From the NCBI GenBank assembly GCA_900540905.1, contig UQHR01000002.1, positions 1-64,000 of the forward strand: 64,000 nucleotides of DNA, given 5' to 3'. This document shows positions 1 to 7,164 of this stretch, in pieces. Each line of letters begins with the position of its first letter. Position 1 is the stretch's first letter. Source of the DNA: an uncultured Collinsella sp. GTDB lineage: Bacteria; Actinomycetota; Coriobacteriia; Coriobacteriales; Coriobacteriaceae. Below the pieces are notes generated by a model, which had not been told where the DNA came from, did no database searches, and saw only the letters and a list, made by a program, of their open reading frames with translations. The position numbers were made by a program, and so were the translations under genes.

Positions 1-19
1 TCTCGAGCATGTAACCCAT
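1..19 (-). CDS. Start of an unidentified minus-strand gene (partial)
   Basis: A minus-strand ATG at 19-17 (reading MGYMLE before the window ends) is preceded by an AAAGGA-type ribosome binding site about eight bases upstream. Only six codons are visible, so no function can be assigned. It would be divergent from the phosphatidyltransferase gene that follows. The call rests only on the start-site context. Confidence 0.3.
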
Positions 20-40
20 GGGTTTATCCTTTCTCTTCCG

Positions 41-73
41 GGCGCGCGGGCCGAGTCGCCGTGCCCGCGCGCC
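41..73. repeat. GC-rich 11-bp perfect inverted repeat
   Basis: GGCGCGCGGGC (41-51) and GCCCGCGCGCC (63-73) are perfect inverted arms around an 11-nt loop. The repeat lies just upstream of the putative minus-strand start at 19. No T-tract follows on either strand, so it is more likely a leader hairpin or a protein site than a terminator. The rest of 74-230 shows only a short palindrome, AACGGCCGTT at 125-134. Confidence 0.5.
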
Positions 74-230
74 TTACCTTTCGGGTTCACCATCCATGGT
101 GGGGCGCGTTTCTAACGAAGCCGTAACGGCCGTTGGGCTCTTTTGGCGCCAGCCCTTCTCGACCCGCACATCATGATTAATTTGCTTAAGGCAACAACTT
201 TCCCGATCGATGTAATCACCGAATCAAAAC

Positions 231-287
231 GTGTACATCAGCCATCAAAGATGGCGAAAAATGTCATATTTGGAGGCTGATGTACAC
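231..287 (+). promoter_or_regulatory. 13-bp inverted repeat covering a ribosome binding site
   Basis: GTGTACATCAGCC (231-243) and GGCTGATGTACAC (275-287) are perfect inverted arms separated by 31 nt. A smaller hairpin, GCCATC-aaa-GATGGC (241-255), shares three bases with the left arm, so the two folds exclude each other. The right arm overlaps the GGAGG at 272-276. It could be an RNA switch or a protein operator. Confidence 0.5.
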
Positions 288-415
288 AAATGCAGAATCC
301 CGCACAACCCAGTAGCATCCTCCATATGTCTGGACTCTCTATGGCTGCGCTGGATAGACATCGCCGGAACGGGTATAGTATCGAAAGTTTTGTCGTTAAC
401 CAGCGGGGGAGTCCT

Positions 416-1120
416 GTGGGCATCAAAAAGAAGATCAAAAAGGAGCTTATCGGCACTTCCGATTACCCGTCGAATAAGATCTTTACGATCTCCAATTTCA
501 TCACCTTTACGCGCCTGATCCTCACCCTGGTATTTCTGTACCTGTTTGTGACGGATAACAACCGCGTCATCGCCATCGTTATCTACGCCGTTGCCGCCTC
601 CACCGACTGGATGGACGGTCAGATCGCCCGCATGACTAAGACGGTCTCGTGGCTCGGCAAGGTCATGGATCCCATTTGCGACCGTGCGCTGCTGTTCACC
701 GGCGTACTTGGGCTGGTGGTCCGCGGAGAGCTGCCCATCTGGGTCTGCGTGCTCATTATCGGCCGTGACATCTATCTGGGCATCGGCACGCTTATCGTGC
801 GTCATTATCACCGTCGCCCCATCGATGTCGTCTTTCCCGGAAAGATTGCCACTGCACTGCTCATGACCGGCTTCTCGCTCATGCTGCTCGGGTTCCCCGT
901 TATTGACGGCCTGCATCTTTTACCTTCAACCCTTACGGCCTTCCCGGGCCTCAACGGAAGCTCGGTGCCCCTCGGCATCTTCTTTGTGTACGGCGGCGTG
1001 ATCTTCTCCATGCTCACGGCTGTCATCTATTCCATTAAGGGCGGAGTGGCCATTAAACAGGCTCTCGCGCATCCCGAGGACGAGGACATCGACTTTCTGA
1101 ACCCTGAAATCGAAGACTGA
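416..1120 (+). CDS. CDP-alcohol phosphatidyltransferase (PgsA-like)
   Basis: Integral membrane enzyme that joins a CDP-diacylglycerol lipid to an alcohol, probably glycerol phosphate or inositol phosphate. The family signature DG-x2-AR-x8-G-x3-D-x3-D is complete: D67, G68, A71, R72, G81, D85 and D89. Several hydrophobic segments follow. The GTG at 416 was chosen because GGGGGA ends five bases before it; an in-frame ATG at 290 would add 42 poorly composed residues. A second, more typical PgsA lies at 21320-21958, so the two paralogues probably use different acceptors. The next two genes (FHA, MerR) recall the mycobacterial pgsA2-garA-Rv1828 region. Substrate is not known. Confidence 0.85.
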   Translation: MGIKKKIKKELIGTSDYPSNKIFTISNFITFTRLILTLVFLYLFVTDNNRVIAIVIYAVAASTDWMDGQIARMTKTVSWLGKVMDPICDRALLFTGVLGLVVRGELPIWVCVLIIGRDIYLGIGTLIVRHYHRRPIDVVFPGKIATALLMTGFSLMLLGFPVIDGLHLLPSTLTAFPGLNGSSVPLGIFFVYGGVIFSMLTAVIYSIKGGVAIKQALAHPEDEDIDFLNPEIED

Positions 1121-1186
1121 TTCGTTGGGGTATGATTACGTACGGTTCATTATTTGCGGCACGTCCGCGATAAGTTAGGGGTTGTC

Positions 1187-1621
1187 ATGGACAACATGGT
1201 TAACAATATGCCTCAGAATGATAAGACTGCTGACGCTACCTGCGTATTCCGCGTGCCTTCAAGCGACGTCACCGTTCCCGACCTCATGGCCAACGTGCGC
1301 ATCACCGCCCCCGTTCTGTCCATCGTCAAGGGTCCGCAGACTGGTGCCGCCTTTGAGCTCGAGGACGACGTGACCACCATCGGCCGCGATCCTGCGAACG
1401 GCATCTTCCTCAATGACATGACCGTTTCGCGCAGCCACGCGCGCATTATCCGCGAGGGCCTCGGCGCTCGCATCGAGGACCTGGGCTCGCTCAATGGCAC
1501 CTGGGTCGACGGTGCCATCGTCAATGCAGCCCCGCTGCACGACGGTTCTTCCGTCCAGATCGGTACGTTTACGCTCATCTACCACGAGAGCACGCCGGAG
1601 CGCATCGAAACCGGTGAGTAG
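1187..1621 (+). CDS. FHA-domain protein, GarA/OdhI-like
   Basis: Small cytoplasmic protein of 144 residues with one C-terminal forkhead-associated domain. The phosphothreonine-binding elements are present: GRDPANGIFLND (66-77), SRSHA (81-85) and LNGT near 102-105. The N-terminus carries DATCVFR (T18), which resembles the ETTSVFR motif phosphorylated in GarA and OdhI, where phosphorylation makes the FHA domain close on its own tail and relieves inhibition of 2-oxoglutarate enzymes. That role here is inferred from sequence and position. The ATG at 1187 follows AGGGGT; a TTG at 1154 is less likely. It ends three bases before the MerR gene. Confidence 0.85.
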   Translation: MDNMVNNMPQNDKTADATCVFRVPSSDVTVPDLMANVRITAPVLSIVKGPQTGAAFELEDDVTTIGRDPANGIFLNDMTVSRSHARIIREGLGARIEDLGSLNGTWVDGAIVNAAPLHDGSSVQIGTFTLIYHESTPERIETGE

Positions 1622-1624
1622 GGC

Positions 1625-2503
1625 ATGGCCGAACGCAACTATCTGAGTATCGGCCAAGTCGTCAACCTACTTCGAGGCGCATACCCCGATCTTTCGAACT
1701 CAAAAATTAGATTTCTAGAAGATGAGGGGCTCATTACCCCTCATCGTACGCCTAAGGGATACCGTCAGTACTCCAAGGAGGACGTTGATCGCCTGGAGGT
1801 CATCCTGCACTTGCAGAAGACCCGCTACATGCCGCTCAACGTGATTAAGCAGCGCTTGGAAAACGCCACGGACCTGTCAACGCTCGCTTACGAGGTGGGC
1901 TTGCTGTCCGATGTTCCGCTCAAGACGGAGCCCAAGGAGACTAAGCAAAAGCTGCATCCCATTGAGACCATTCCCGATATGCTGGGCGTCGAGATTTCGT
2001 TTATCCGCTCGCTCGCCGAGAACGACCTCATTCGCATCATCAAGAGTCCGCAGAATCGTGAGCTCGTCGATGGTCGCGATTTTCCAATCATCCGCTACTG
2101 CTCCGAGCTGTCACGCTTCCATATCGAGCCCCGCAACCTGCGTCAGTACGTGTCTTCCGCCAACCGCGAGTCCTCGATGTTTGAGCAGGTGCTCGTGAGC
2201 ATGCTCGGAATGGATACCTCCGATGATGAGCGCGACGCCAAGCTCGAGCGTGCGTTTAAGAAGCTTCACGACCTGACCGAGGGTGTGCACACTGCGCTGC
2301 TCAAGAACCGCGTTTTTGAGTCGCTCAACGCCGTGGTCGAGGACGCCGACATCGATGCACTCGATGAGGAAATCGCTCGCTCCGAATCCACCAAGGCCAA
2401 AAACGAAGAAACTGCCGCGCCGGCTTCGAACGAGGATTCTCTCGTAAAGCCGCTCAAGGTCGTCGCCCATTCGCAATCCGGCACCGTCACCGCGGGCAAA
2501 TAA
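1625..2503 (+). CDS. MerR-family regulator, FtsR-like
   Basis: DNA-binding regulator of 292 residues. The N-terminal winged helix (about residues 6-78) has the family pattern LSIGQVVNLL, SKIRFLEDEGLITP and GYRQYSKEDV. The sequence closely resembles actinobacterial FtsR (mycobacterial Rv1828), including the long C-terminal part (about 110-230) and the unusual LSNSKIRFLEDEG segment. In corynebacteria FtsR activates ftsZ; in this genome the target is unknown. The gene starts directly after the FHA gene, which supports co-transcription. The charged C-terminal 60 residues look disordered. Confidence 0.85.
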   Translation: MAERNYLSIGQVVNLLRGAYPDLSNSKIRFLEDEGLITPHRTPKGYRQYSKEDVDRLEVILHLQKTRYMPLNVIKQRLENATDLSTLAYEVGLLSDVPLKTEPKETKQKLHPIETIPDMLGVEISFIRSLAENDLIRIIKSPQNRELVDGRDFPIIRYCSELSRFHIEPRNLRQYVSSANRESSMFEQVLVSMLGMDTSDDERDAKLERAFKKLHDLTEGVHTALLKNRVFESLNAVVEDADIDALDEEIARSESTKAKNEETAAPASNEDSLVKPLKVVAHSQSGTVTAGK

Positions 2504-2543
2504 CCGCTGCTGATATTTCGGCAACCCATTGAAAGGTCATGCA

Positions 2544-3074
2544 ATGTACGACTTCGAATCTCAAATCGTCGACATCCCCGACTATCCCGAGCCCGGAGTC
2601 ATCTTCAAAGACATCACGCCGCTCTTTGGCAACCCCGAGGCGCTCAAAGCCATGACCGATGCCCTCGCCGAGCACTTTGCCGGCATGGGAATCACCAAGG
2701 TCGTGGGCCCAGAGGCTCGAGGCTTTATGGTAGGCGTACCGGTGGCTGTAGCCCTTGGCGCCGGCTTTGTTCCCGCACGTAAACCGGGTAAGCTGCCGCG
2801 CGAGACCGTGAGCCAGAGCTACGAGCTCGAGTACGGCACCGATTCAATTGAGATCCATGCCGACGCTATCAGCTCTAAAGATACCGTGTTGATTCTGGAC
2901 GACTTGGTCGCGACGGGCGGAACCGTCGAGGCAACAGGTAAACTGGTGCGAGATATGGGCGCAAAGCTTGTCGGTTACGGTTGTATCCTTGAGCTTGCGT
3001 TTCTTAACCCGCGCGAGAAGCTCACGCCGTCTGATGACGATGTGGAGCTCTTTAGCCTGGTGACGGTGGACTAG
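2544..3074 (+). CDS. apt: Adenine phosphoribosyltransferase
   Basis: Purine salvage enzyme that converts adenine and PRPP to AMP. The protein has 176 residues, the usual length. The PRPP-binding loop VLILDDLVATGGT is complete, and the N-terminal region (FKDITPLF) and the GPEARGF segment are typical of APRT. The ATG at 2544 follows GAAAGG at 2531-2536; a TTG at 2529 would place the ribosome binding site inside the gene. It is the last gene of the plus-strand run that begins at 416. Confidence 0.97.
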   Translation: MYDFESQIVDIPDYPEPGVIFKDITPLFGNPEALKAMTDALAEHFAGMGITKVVGPEARGFMVGVPVAVALGAGFVPARKPGKLPRETVSQSYELEYGTDSIEIHADAISSKDTVLILDDLVATGGTVEATGKLVRDMGAKLVGYGCILELAFLNPREKLTPSDDDVELFSLVTVD

Positions 3075-3106
3075 CCGTTACCCTTAGTTACTGGAAAGGA
3101 AGCTAC

Positions 3107-4234
3107 ATGCGCACAGCAAACACGCATAAAAACATGGCACGCTGCGCTGCTACGGCAACCCTCGCTTGTGTTTTGGGCTTGGGCCTCGCGGCTCCTGCCT
3201 ACGCCGATACCGCATCCGACCTTGCCGCTGCTCGTACTAAGCTCGAGCAGATCGGTACCCAAACCCAGCAGATTTACGATGAGCTCGCCACGCAGACGCA
3301 GGCGCTCGATCAGACTGCTGGCGAGATCACGCAAAAGCAGCAGGAGATCGCCGATGGTCAGTCCAAGCTGTCGACCTATGTCGCCGGCGAGTACAAAACC
3401 GGCGGCCTGAGCCTACTTCAGGTTCTGACGGGTGTCGATGACCTGAGCGATATGCTCAACCGTTTGTTCTACTACGGCAAAGTTTCCGATAAGCAGGCTC
3501 AGACCATTCAAGAGGTCAAGGAGCTTAAGCAGCAGCTCACCGATAAGCAGGCCGAGCAGGAGAAGAACGTCGCCACCACGCAAAAGAAGGTCGACGAGCT
3601 TAACGCCCAGCAGGCTGAAGCACAGAACGTCGTAAACTCCTTGGATTCGCAGCTGCAGGCCGAGCTTGCCGCAGAGGCCGAGGCCAACGCCGCGCTGCAG
3701 GCCGGCATCAACGCCAGCACCGCCGAGAAGGCCACGGTGAGCAACGAGACTGCCGGTACGACCGAGAACACCAACAACGGTGGTCAGACCAGCAATAACA
3801 ACAACCAGGGCGGCAACACTCCGGCTCCTACGCCGGCACCTGCTCCGACGCCGCAGCCCTCTACGCCTGCTCCGGCTCCGACGCCTTCTGCTCCGAGCCA
3901 GTCCGTCGATGGCGGTTCTGTTGTCTCGCGTGCATACAGCAAGCTTGGTTGCGCTTATTCCTGGGGCGGAATTGGCCCGAACAGCTTCGACTGCTCTGGT
4001 TTCGTTAGCTATTGCCTCACTGGTCGCTATTGCCGCCTGGGCACCACGGGTACCTTTATGGGCTGGACGCGTGTGTCCGATCCGCAGCCCGGTGACGTTG
4101 TGGTCAACTCGTACCACACCGGCATTTACATCGGTGGTGGCCAGATGATTCATGCTTCCGACTACAACACGGGTGTTATCATCAGCTCCGTTGCCGCCGG
4201 CATGAACAACAACTATATCTTCGTGCGTTACTAA
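3107..4234 (+). CDS. Secreted NlpC/P60 peptidoglycan hydrolase
   Basis: Exported cell-wall hydrolase of 375 residues that probably cuts peptide stems between septal cell walls. Residues 1-33 form a signal peptide ending AYA. Residues about 36-200 are a glutamine- and alanine-rich coiled coil, followed by an Asn/Gly then Pro/Thr/Ala linker (about 205-265). The C-terminal NlpC/P60 domain (about 268-375) has the catalytic cysteine in FDCSGF (C296) and histidine in YHTGIYIG (H337). The layout matches RipA/CwlO-type enzymes, whose coiled coil is usually regulated by an FtsEX complex. ATG 3107 follows AAAGGA. A terminator follows. Confidence 0.93.
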   Translation: MRTANTHKNMARCAATATLACVLGLGLAAPAYADTASDLAAARTKLEQIGTQTQQIYDELATQTQALDQTAGEITQKQQEIADGQSKLSTYVAGEYKTGGLSLLQVLTGVDDLSDMLNRLFYYGKVSDKQAQTIQEVKELKQQLTDKQAEQEKNVATTQKKVDELNAQQAEAQNVVNSLDSQLQAELAAEAEANAALQAGINASTAEKATVSNETAGTTENTNNGGQTSNNNNQGGNTPAPTPAPAPTPQPSTPAPAPTPSAPSQSVDGGSVVSRAYSKLGCAYSWGGIGPNSFDCSGFVSYCLTGRYCRLGTTGTFMGWTRVSDPQPGDVVVNSYHTGIYIGGGQMIHASDYNTGVIISSVAAGMNNNYIFVRY

Positions 4235-4258
4235 GTCATCTTACACAGCGTGTGAATG

Positions 4259-4299
4259 TGGACCCCGTGGCTTTAAGTCGCGAGGTCCATTCTTTTTTC
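4259..4299 (+). terminator. Terminator of the NlpC/P60 gene
   Basis: TGGACC (4259-4264) pairs with GGTCCA (4284-4289), with partial pairing inside, followed by TTCTTTTTTCT. It lies 25 bases after the hydrolase stop codon. Confidence 0.8.
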
Positions 4300-4307
4300 T
4301 CTAATCT

Positions 4308-4346
4308 TGTACGGCTATCTAGTATTCAAAACTAGATAGCCGTACA
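4308..4346 (+). promoter_or_regulatory. 16-bp perfect inverted repeat, operator candidate upstream of degV
   Basis: TGTACGGCTATCTAGT (4308-4323) and ACTAGATAGCCGTACA (4331-4346) are perfect arms around a 7-nt centre. A -10 sequence TATAAT lies at 4365-4370, so the right arm covers the -35 position. The 11-mer CAAAACTAGAT (4327-4337) recurs as its reverse complement ATCTAGTTTTG at 5990-6000, upstream of the DUF1836 regulator. This points to a shared operator. No T-tract follows, so it is not a terminator. Confidence 0.65.
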
Positions 4347-4399
4347 TTCAGTTTGCAAGATGGCTATAATTGTTGAAGAACAATTAGAAAGGACCCTCT

Positions 4400-5266
4400 A
4401 TGAGCTGGGCACTTATCTCAGATTCAAGCTGTAACCTCCGCGATTGGCAACCGACCGCGCCCCATACCACCTTTGCATTTGCGCCCCTCAAAATTCGAGT
4501 GGGGGAGCGTGAATTCATCGATGACCTTTCGCTCGATGTTCATGAGCTCAACTGCGCTGTTCAGGCGGAGACGAACGCTTCTTCGAGCGCTTGTCCCAGC
4601 GTAGGGGAGTGGGCCGAGCTCTTCAAATTGGCAGACAAGACCATCTGCATGCCGATCTCTGAGGGCGTGTCGGGCAGCTACAACGCAGCAGCCACGGCTC
4701 GCGATATGGTTCTTGCCGAGGAGCCCGACCGGCAGATTCACCTAGTCAATTCGCGCGCAGCTGGCGGCAAAATGGACCTCATTTTCTTGCTGTTCGACCG
4801 CTATCTTGCAAGCAATCCGGATGTCTCATTCGAGGACGCTTGCGCATACTTCGATAGCCTTGAGCAGAACAGCAAAATCCTCTTCAGCTTGTGCAATTAC
4901 GAAAACCTGGCCAAAGCCGGACGTATCCCTAAGGCAGCCGGCGTCATTGCCAACAAGCTCAATATCCGCATTTTGGGCACGGCGAGCGAGGACGGTAAAA
5001 TCGAACTCGTCGGGCACACGCGTGGCGAAAAGAAGATGCTCAACAAGATCATCGATACCATGGAAGCCGAGGGTTTTACGGGCGGCGAGGTCGTCATTGA
5101 TCACGTTGAGAACGAAGCTGGAGCCCAGGCGCTTACTGACCGCATAGTCGAGCATTGGCCCGGCTCCAAGACCATCATCATGCCCTGCAACGGCCTGGAT
5201 TCCTATTACGCCGAAATGCGCGGCCTCATCATCGGCTACGGCATGGGCGTAGCTTCGGGCAAATAA
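4400..5266 (+). CDS. DegV family fatty-acid-binding protein
   Basis: Cytoplasmic lipid-binding protein of 288 residues. DegV proteins bind a single fatty acid, and some act as FakB partners that present fatty acids to the kinase FakA. Family marks are the N-terminal DSSCNL, the SSACPSVGEWAELF segment, ISEGVSGSYNAA (the acyl-head pocket) and the basic GRIPKAAG segment. The start at 4400 follows AAAGGA. The gene converges with the DUF1836 regulator, and the promoter carries an operator-like repeat whose core recurs upstream of that regulator. Confidence 0.9.
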   Translation: MSWALISDSSCNLRDWQPTAPHTTFAFAPLKIRVGEREFIDDLSLDVHELNCAVQAETNASSSACPSVGEWAELFKLADKTICMPISEGVSGSYNAAATARDMVLAEEPDRQIHLVNSRAAGGKMDLIFLLFDRYLASNPDVSFEDACAYFDSLEQNSKILFSLCNYENLAKAGRIPKAAGVIANKLNIRILGTASEDGKIELVGHTRGEKKMLNKIIDTMEAEGFTGGEVVIDHVENEAGAQALTDRIVEHWPGSKTIIMPCNGLDSYYAEMRGLIIGYGMGVASGK

Positions 5267-5282
5267 AGTCCAACCAAGCAAA

Positions 5283-5329
5283 AAAACGGGCGGACAAAGC
5301 GACAGATGGCTCTTTGTCCCGCCCGTTTT
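5283..5329. terminator. Bidirectional terminator between degV and the DUF1836 gene
   Basis: AACGGGCGGACAAAG and CTTTGTCCCGCCCGTT pair with one bulged base around a 12-nt loop. A-runs on the left and T-runs on the right let the hairpin stop transcription from both convergent genes. Confidence 0.85.
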
Positions 5330-5338
5330 ATACGTCGG

Positions 5339-5950
5339 CTAGCTATTAAACCCGTTGAACTTGAGATAGCTCATCAGGTACGCCTTCGAAACGAAGGACG
5401 ATACCGCACTGCGCACAAGCAGCGACTCACGTGTGACCTGATGCGCTGTATCGGGTACAGTCGTCTGCTCGACGGAAAACGCCGCACGAATCGATGCCTC
5501 AAGCTGATCGACCACATAATCAAAGGCCGTCGGGGCATCATAGCTCAAACGCTGGATAATAAAGAGCGCCTGGACCGCAGCAATGGGCAGCACCTGCTTA
5601 AAGATGCAAATGGCAATCAGACGCGCAATCTGCTCGCGACCATACTGCTTTTTAACGGGGGCGGGAACCAAGCCAACCTTTACATAGTTATTGATCATCG
5701 ATGGCGTAATAACGGGTTGCTCAACACAAATTGAAAGCGGCTCCATCCACAGCGAGACATACTCAATCACTTGGTCGCGATAGAGCGTCACATTGGGCAG
5801 CTGTTCATAGCGTGGCAGACTCAACGTATTGAGTTTACGCACGATATCGGACTGGATAAATGCATCGGGCAGCACCGTTGGCTGAATATCCTCAGGCTTA
5901 ATGCTGACTGACGTATCGGACATCGGAATGACGTGTTTTACATGGTTCAT
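5339..5950 (-). CDS. DUF1836 transcriptional regulator (YkrK-like)
   Basis: Probable DNA-binding regulator of 203 residues. The central part (about 95-160) has the DUF1836 pattern: TPSMINNYVKVGLVP, then KKQYGREQIARLIAICIFK, a MerR-type winged helix. The start at 5950 (MNHVKHV) was chosen because GGAGGGTCC precedes it closely; the longer reading to 6028 begins inside the promoter region. It converges with degV. Upstream, CTAGAT-t-ATCTAG (5983-5995) lies within the spacer of a plausible promoter and its core recurs before degV, so the protein probably controls both itself and degV. The ligand is unknown. Confidence 0.8.
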   Translation of the reverse strand: MNHVKHVIPMSDTSVSIKPEDIQPTVLPDAFIQSDIVRKLNTLSLPRYEQLPNVTLYRDQVIEYVSLWMEPLSICVEQPVITPSMINNYVKVGLVPAPVKKQYGREQIARLIAICIFKQVLPIAAVQALFIIQRLSYDAPTAFDYVVDQLEASIRAAFSVEQTTVPDTAHQVTRESLLVRSAVSSFVSKAYLMSYLKFNGFNS

Positions 5951-5982
5951 GAGGACCCTCCGTTCATTTTCTATATTGTATT

Positions 5983-6000
5983 CTAGATTATCTAGTTTTG
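5983..6000 (-). promoter_or_regulatory. Operator-like palindrome in the DUF1836 gene promoter
   Basis: CTAGAT-t-ATCTAG spans 5983-5995 and extends to ATCTAGTTTTG (5990-6000), the same 11-mer found in the degV upstream repeat. On the minus strand it sits between a weak -35 (TGCAAA) and a -10 (TACAAT), the usual place for a repressor or MerR-type site. Confidence 0.6.
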
Positions 6001-6032
6001 CATACCACGTATTACGAAGCCGCAGCATAAAG

Positions 6033-6066
6033 AATGGGGTCGATGCACGTTCGCATCGACCCCATT
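6033..6066 (-). terminator. Terminator downstream of trxB
   Basis: AATGGGGTCGATGC (6033-6046) and GCATCGACCCCATT (6053-6066) form a perfect 14-bp stem with a 6-nt loop. On the minus strand it is followed by CTTT, so the T-tract is short. Confidence 0.75.
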
Positions 6067-6108
6067 ATGTTAAAAGATAACAACCTTACATAAGATATAT
6101 TATCGTAC

Positions 6109-7047
6109 TTATCCGTGGAGAAATGCGTATGCTCTGGTTGCCGCTATGGCTCCATCAGAAACGGCGGTCACAACCTGACGTAAAAGCTTGGAACGGATGT
6201 CGCCAGCGGCAAATAGACCTGGCGTGCGGGTCGCCATGGATTCATCAGTCAGAATGCCGCCATCAGGCGCCAGATCGACTAGATGCTCAACAAGCTCGGT
6301 ATGGGGTTGCGTCCCGGTAAAGACAAAGATACCAAACGAGCCGGGCTCAAATGAATCGGTATGAGTCTCACCGGATGCATTGTCCTTAAAGGTAATCGTC
6401 GTTGGCATGGCTTCGCCCGAGAGCTCCACAATACTAGTTTGGTACCTAACTGAAATATTATCTTTTGCAAGAACTTTTTGAACCACACCATCGGGGGCAC
6501 GGAACTGATCGCGGCGCAAAACGATGGTCACGCTGCTGGCGATTTCTGACAAGAACAGAGCTTCCTCGCATGCCGAATTGCCACCACCGATTACAAAGAC
6601 CTGTTTGCCACGGAAGAACATGCCGTCACACGTCGCGCAATACGAAACGCCACGACCGCGATACGTATCCTCGCCAGCGAAACCTGCCGGACGCGGCGTG
6701 GCACCCATGCAAGCGATAACACTCCTAGCCGTCGTATCACCAACATCGTGATGAACGGTAAACAATTTGGAGCCGGCATCGTAATCGACACCCGTCACCA
6801 TGCTCCATTCAACCTGAGCCCCTAGGCCTTCTGCATGTTGTTGGAATCGCTCACCGAGTTCAGCGCCGCTCAGTAGCGGAATGCCCGGATAGTTCTCGAC
6901 CTCATTGGTTGTGGCGATCTGTCCTCCCGACATGCCCTGCTCAATCACGGTCGTCGTTAGGTTGGCGCGCGCCGCGTAAATGGCTGCAGCATAGCCCGCA
7001 GGGCCGCCGCCGATAATAGCAACATCGATCGGCTGATGGGTAGTCAT
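6109..7047 (-). CDS. trxB: Thioredoxin-disulfide reductase
   Basis: NADPH-dependent flavoenzyme that reduces thioredoxin. The protein of 312 residues has the FAD site GGGPAG (13-18), the redox-active pair C137-A-T-C140, the NADPH site GGGNSA (154-159) and the C-terminal FAD motif GLFAAGDI. The start at 7047 (MTTHQP) follows AGGAGGT; a reading from 7122 has no ribosome binding site. It is divergent from the glycosyltransferase gene, and the two share a short promoter region. Confidence 0.96.
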   Translation of the reverse strand: MTTHQPIDVAIIGGGPAGYAAAIYAARANLTTTVIEQGMSGGQIATTNEVENYPGIPLLSGAELGERFQQHAEGLGAQVEWSMVTGVDYDAGSKLFTVHHDVGDTTARSVIACMGATPRPAGFAGEDTYRGRGVSYCATCDGMFFRGKQVFVIGGGNSACEEALFLSEIASSVTIVLRRDQFRAPDGVVQKVLAKDNISVRYQTSIVELSGEAMPTTITFKDNASGETHTDSFEPGSFGIFVFTGTQPHTELVEHLVDLAPDGGILTDESMATRTPGLFAAGDIRSKLLRQVVTAVSDGAIAATRAYAFLHG

Positions 7048-7164
7048 GAAGAGACCTCCTGTCGAAAGATTGGCGTTCTTTGCGCTCATACCCAAATTTA
7101 CGTGAACATGACACTCATGCACTACAATGTTAAATCGCGTAACAGAGCTGAAGGGGAGTTATCG

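Noticed and set aside
290..415. Longer N-terminus of the first phosphatidyltransferase from ATG 290
   Set aside because: The 42 extra residues look non-conserved in type, spacing to GGAGG is 13 bases, and the GTG at 416 has a better-placed ribosome binding site.
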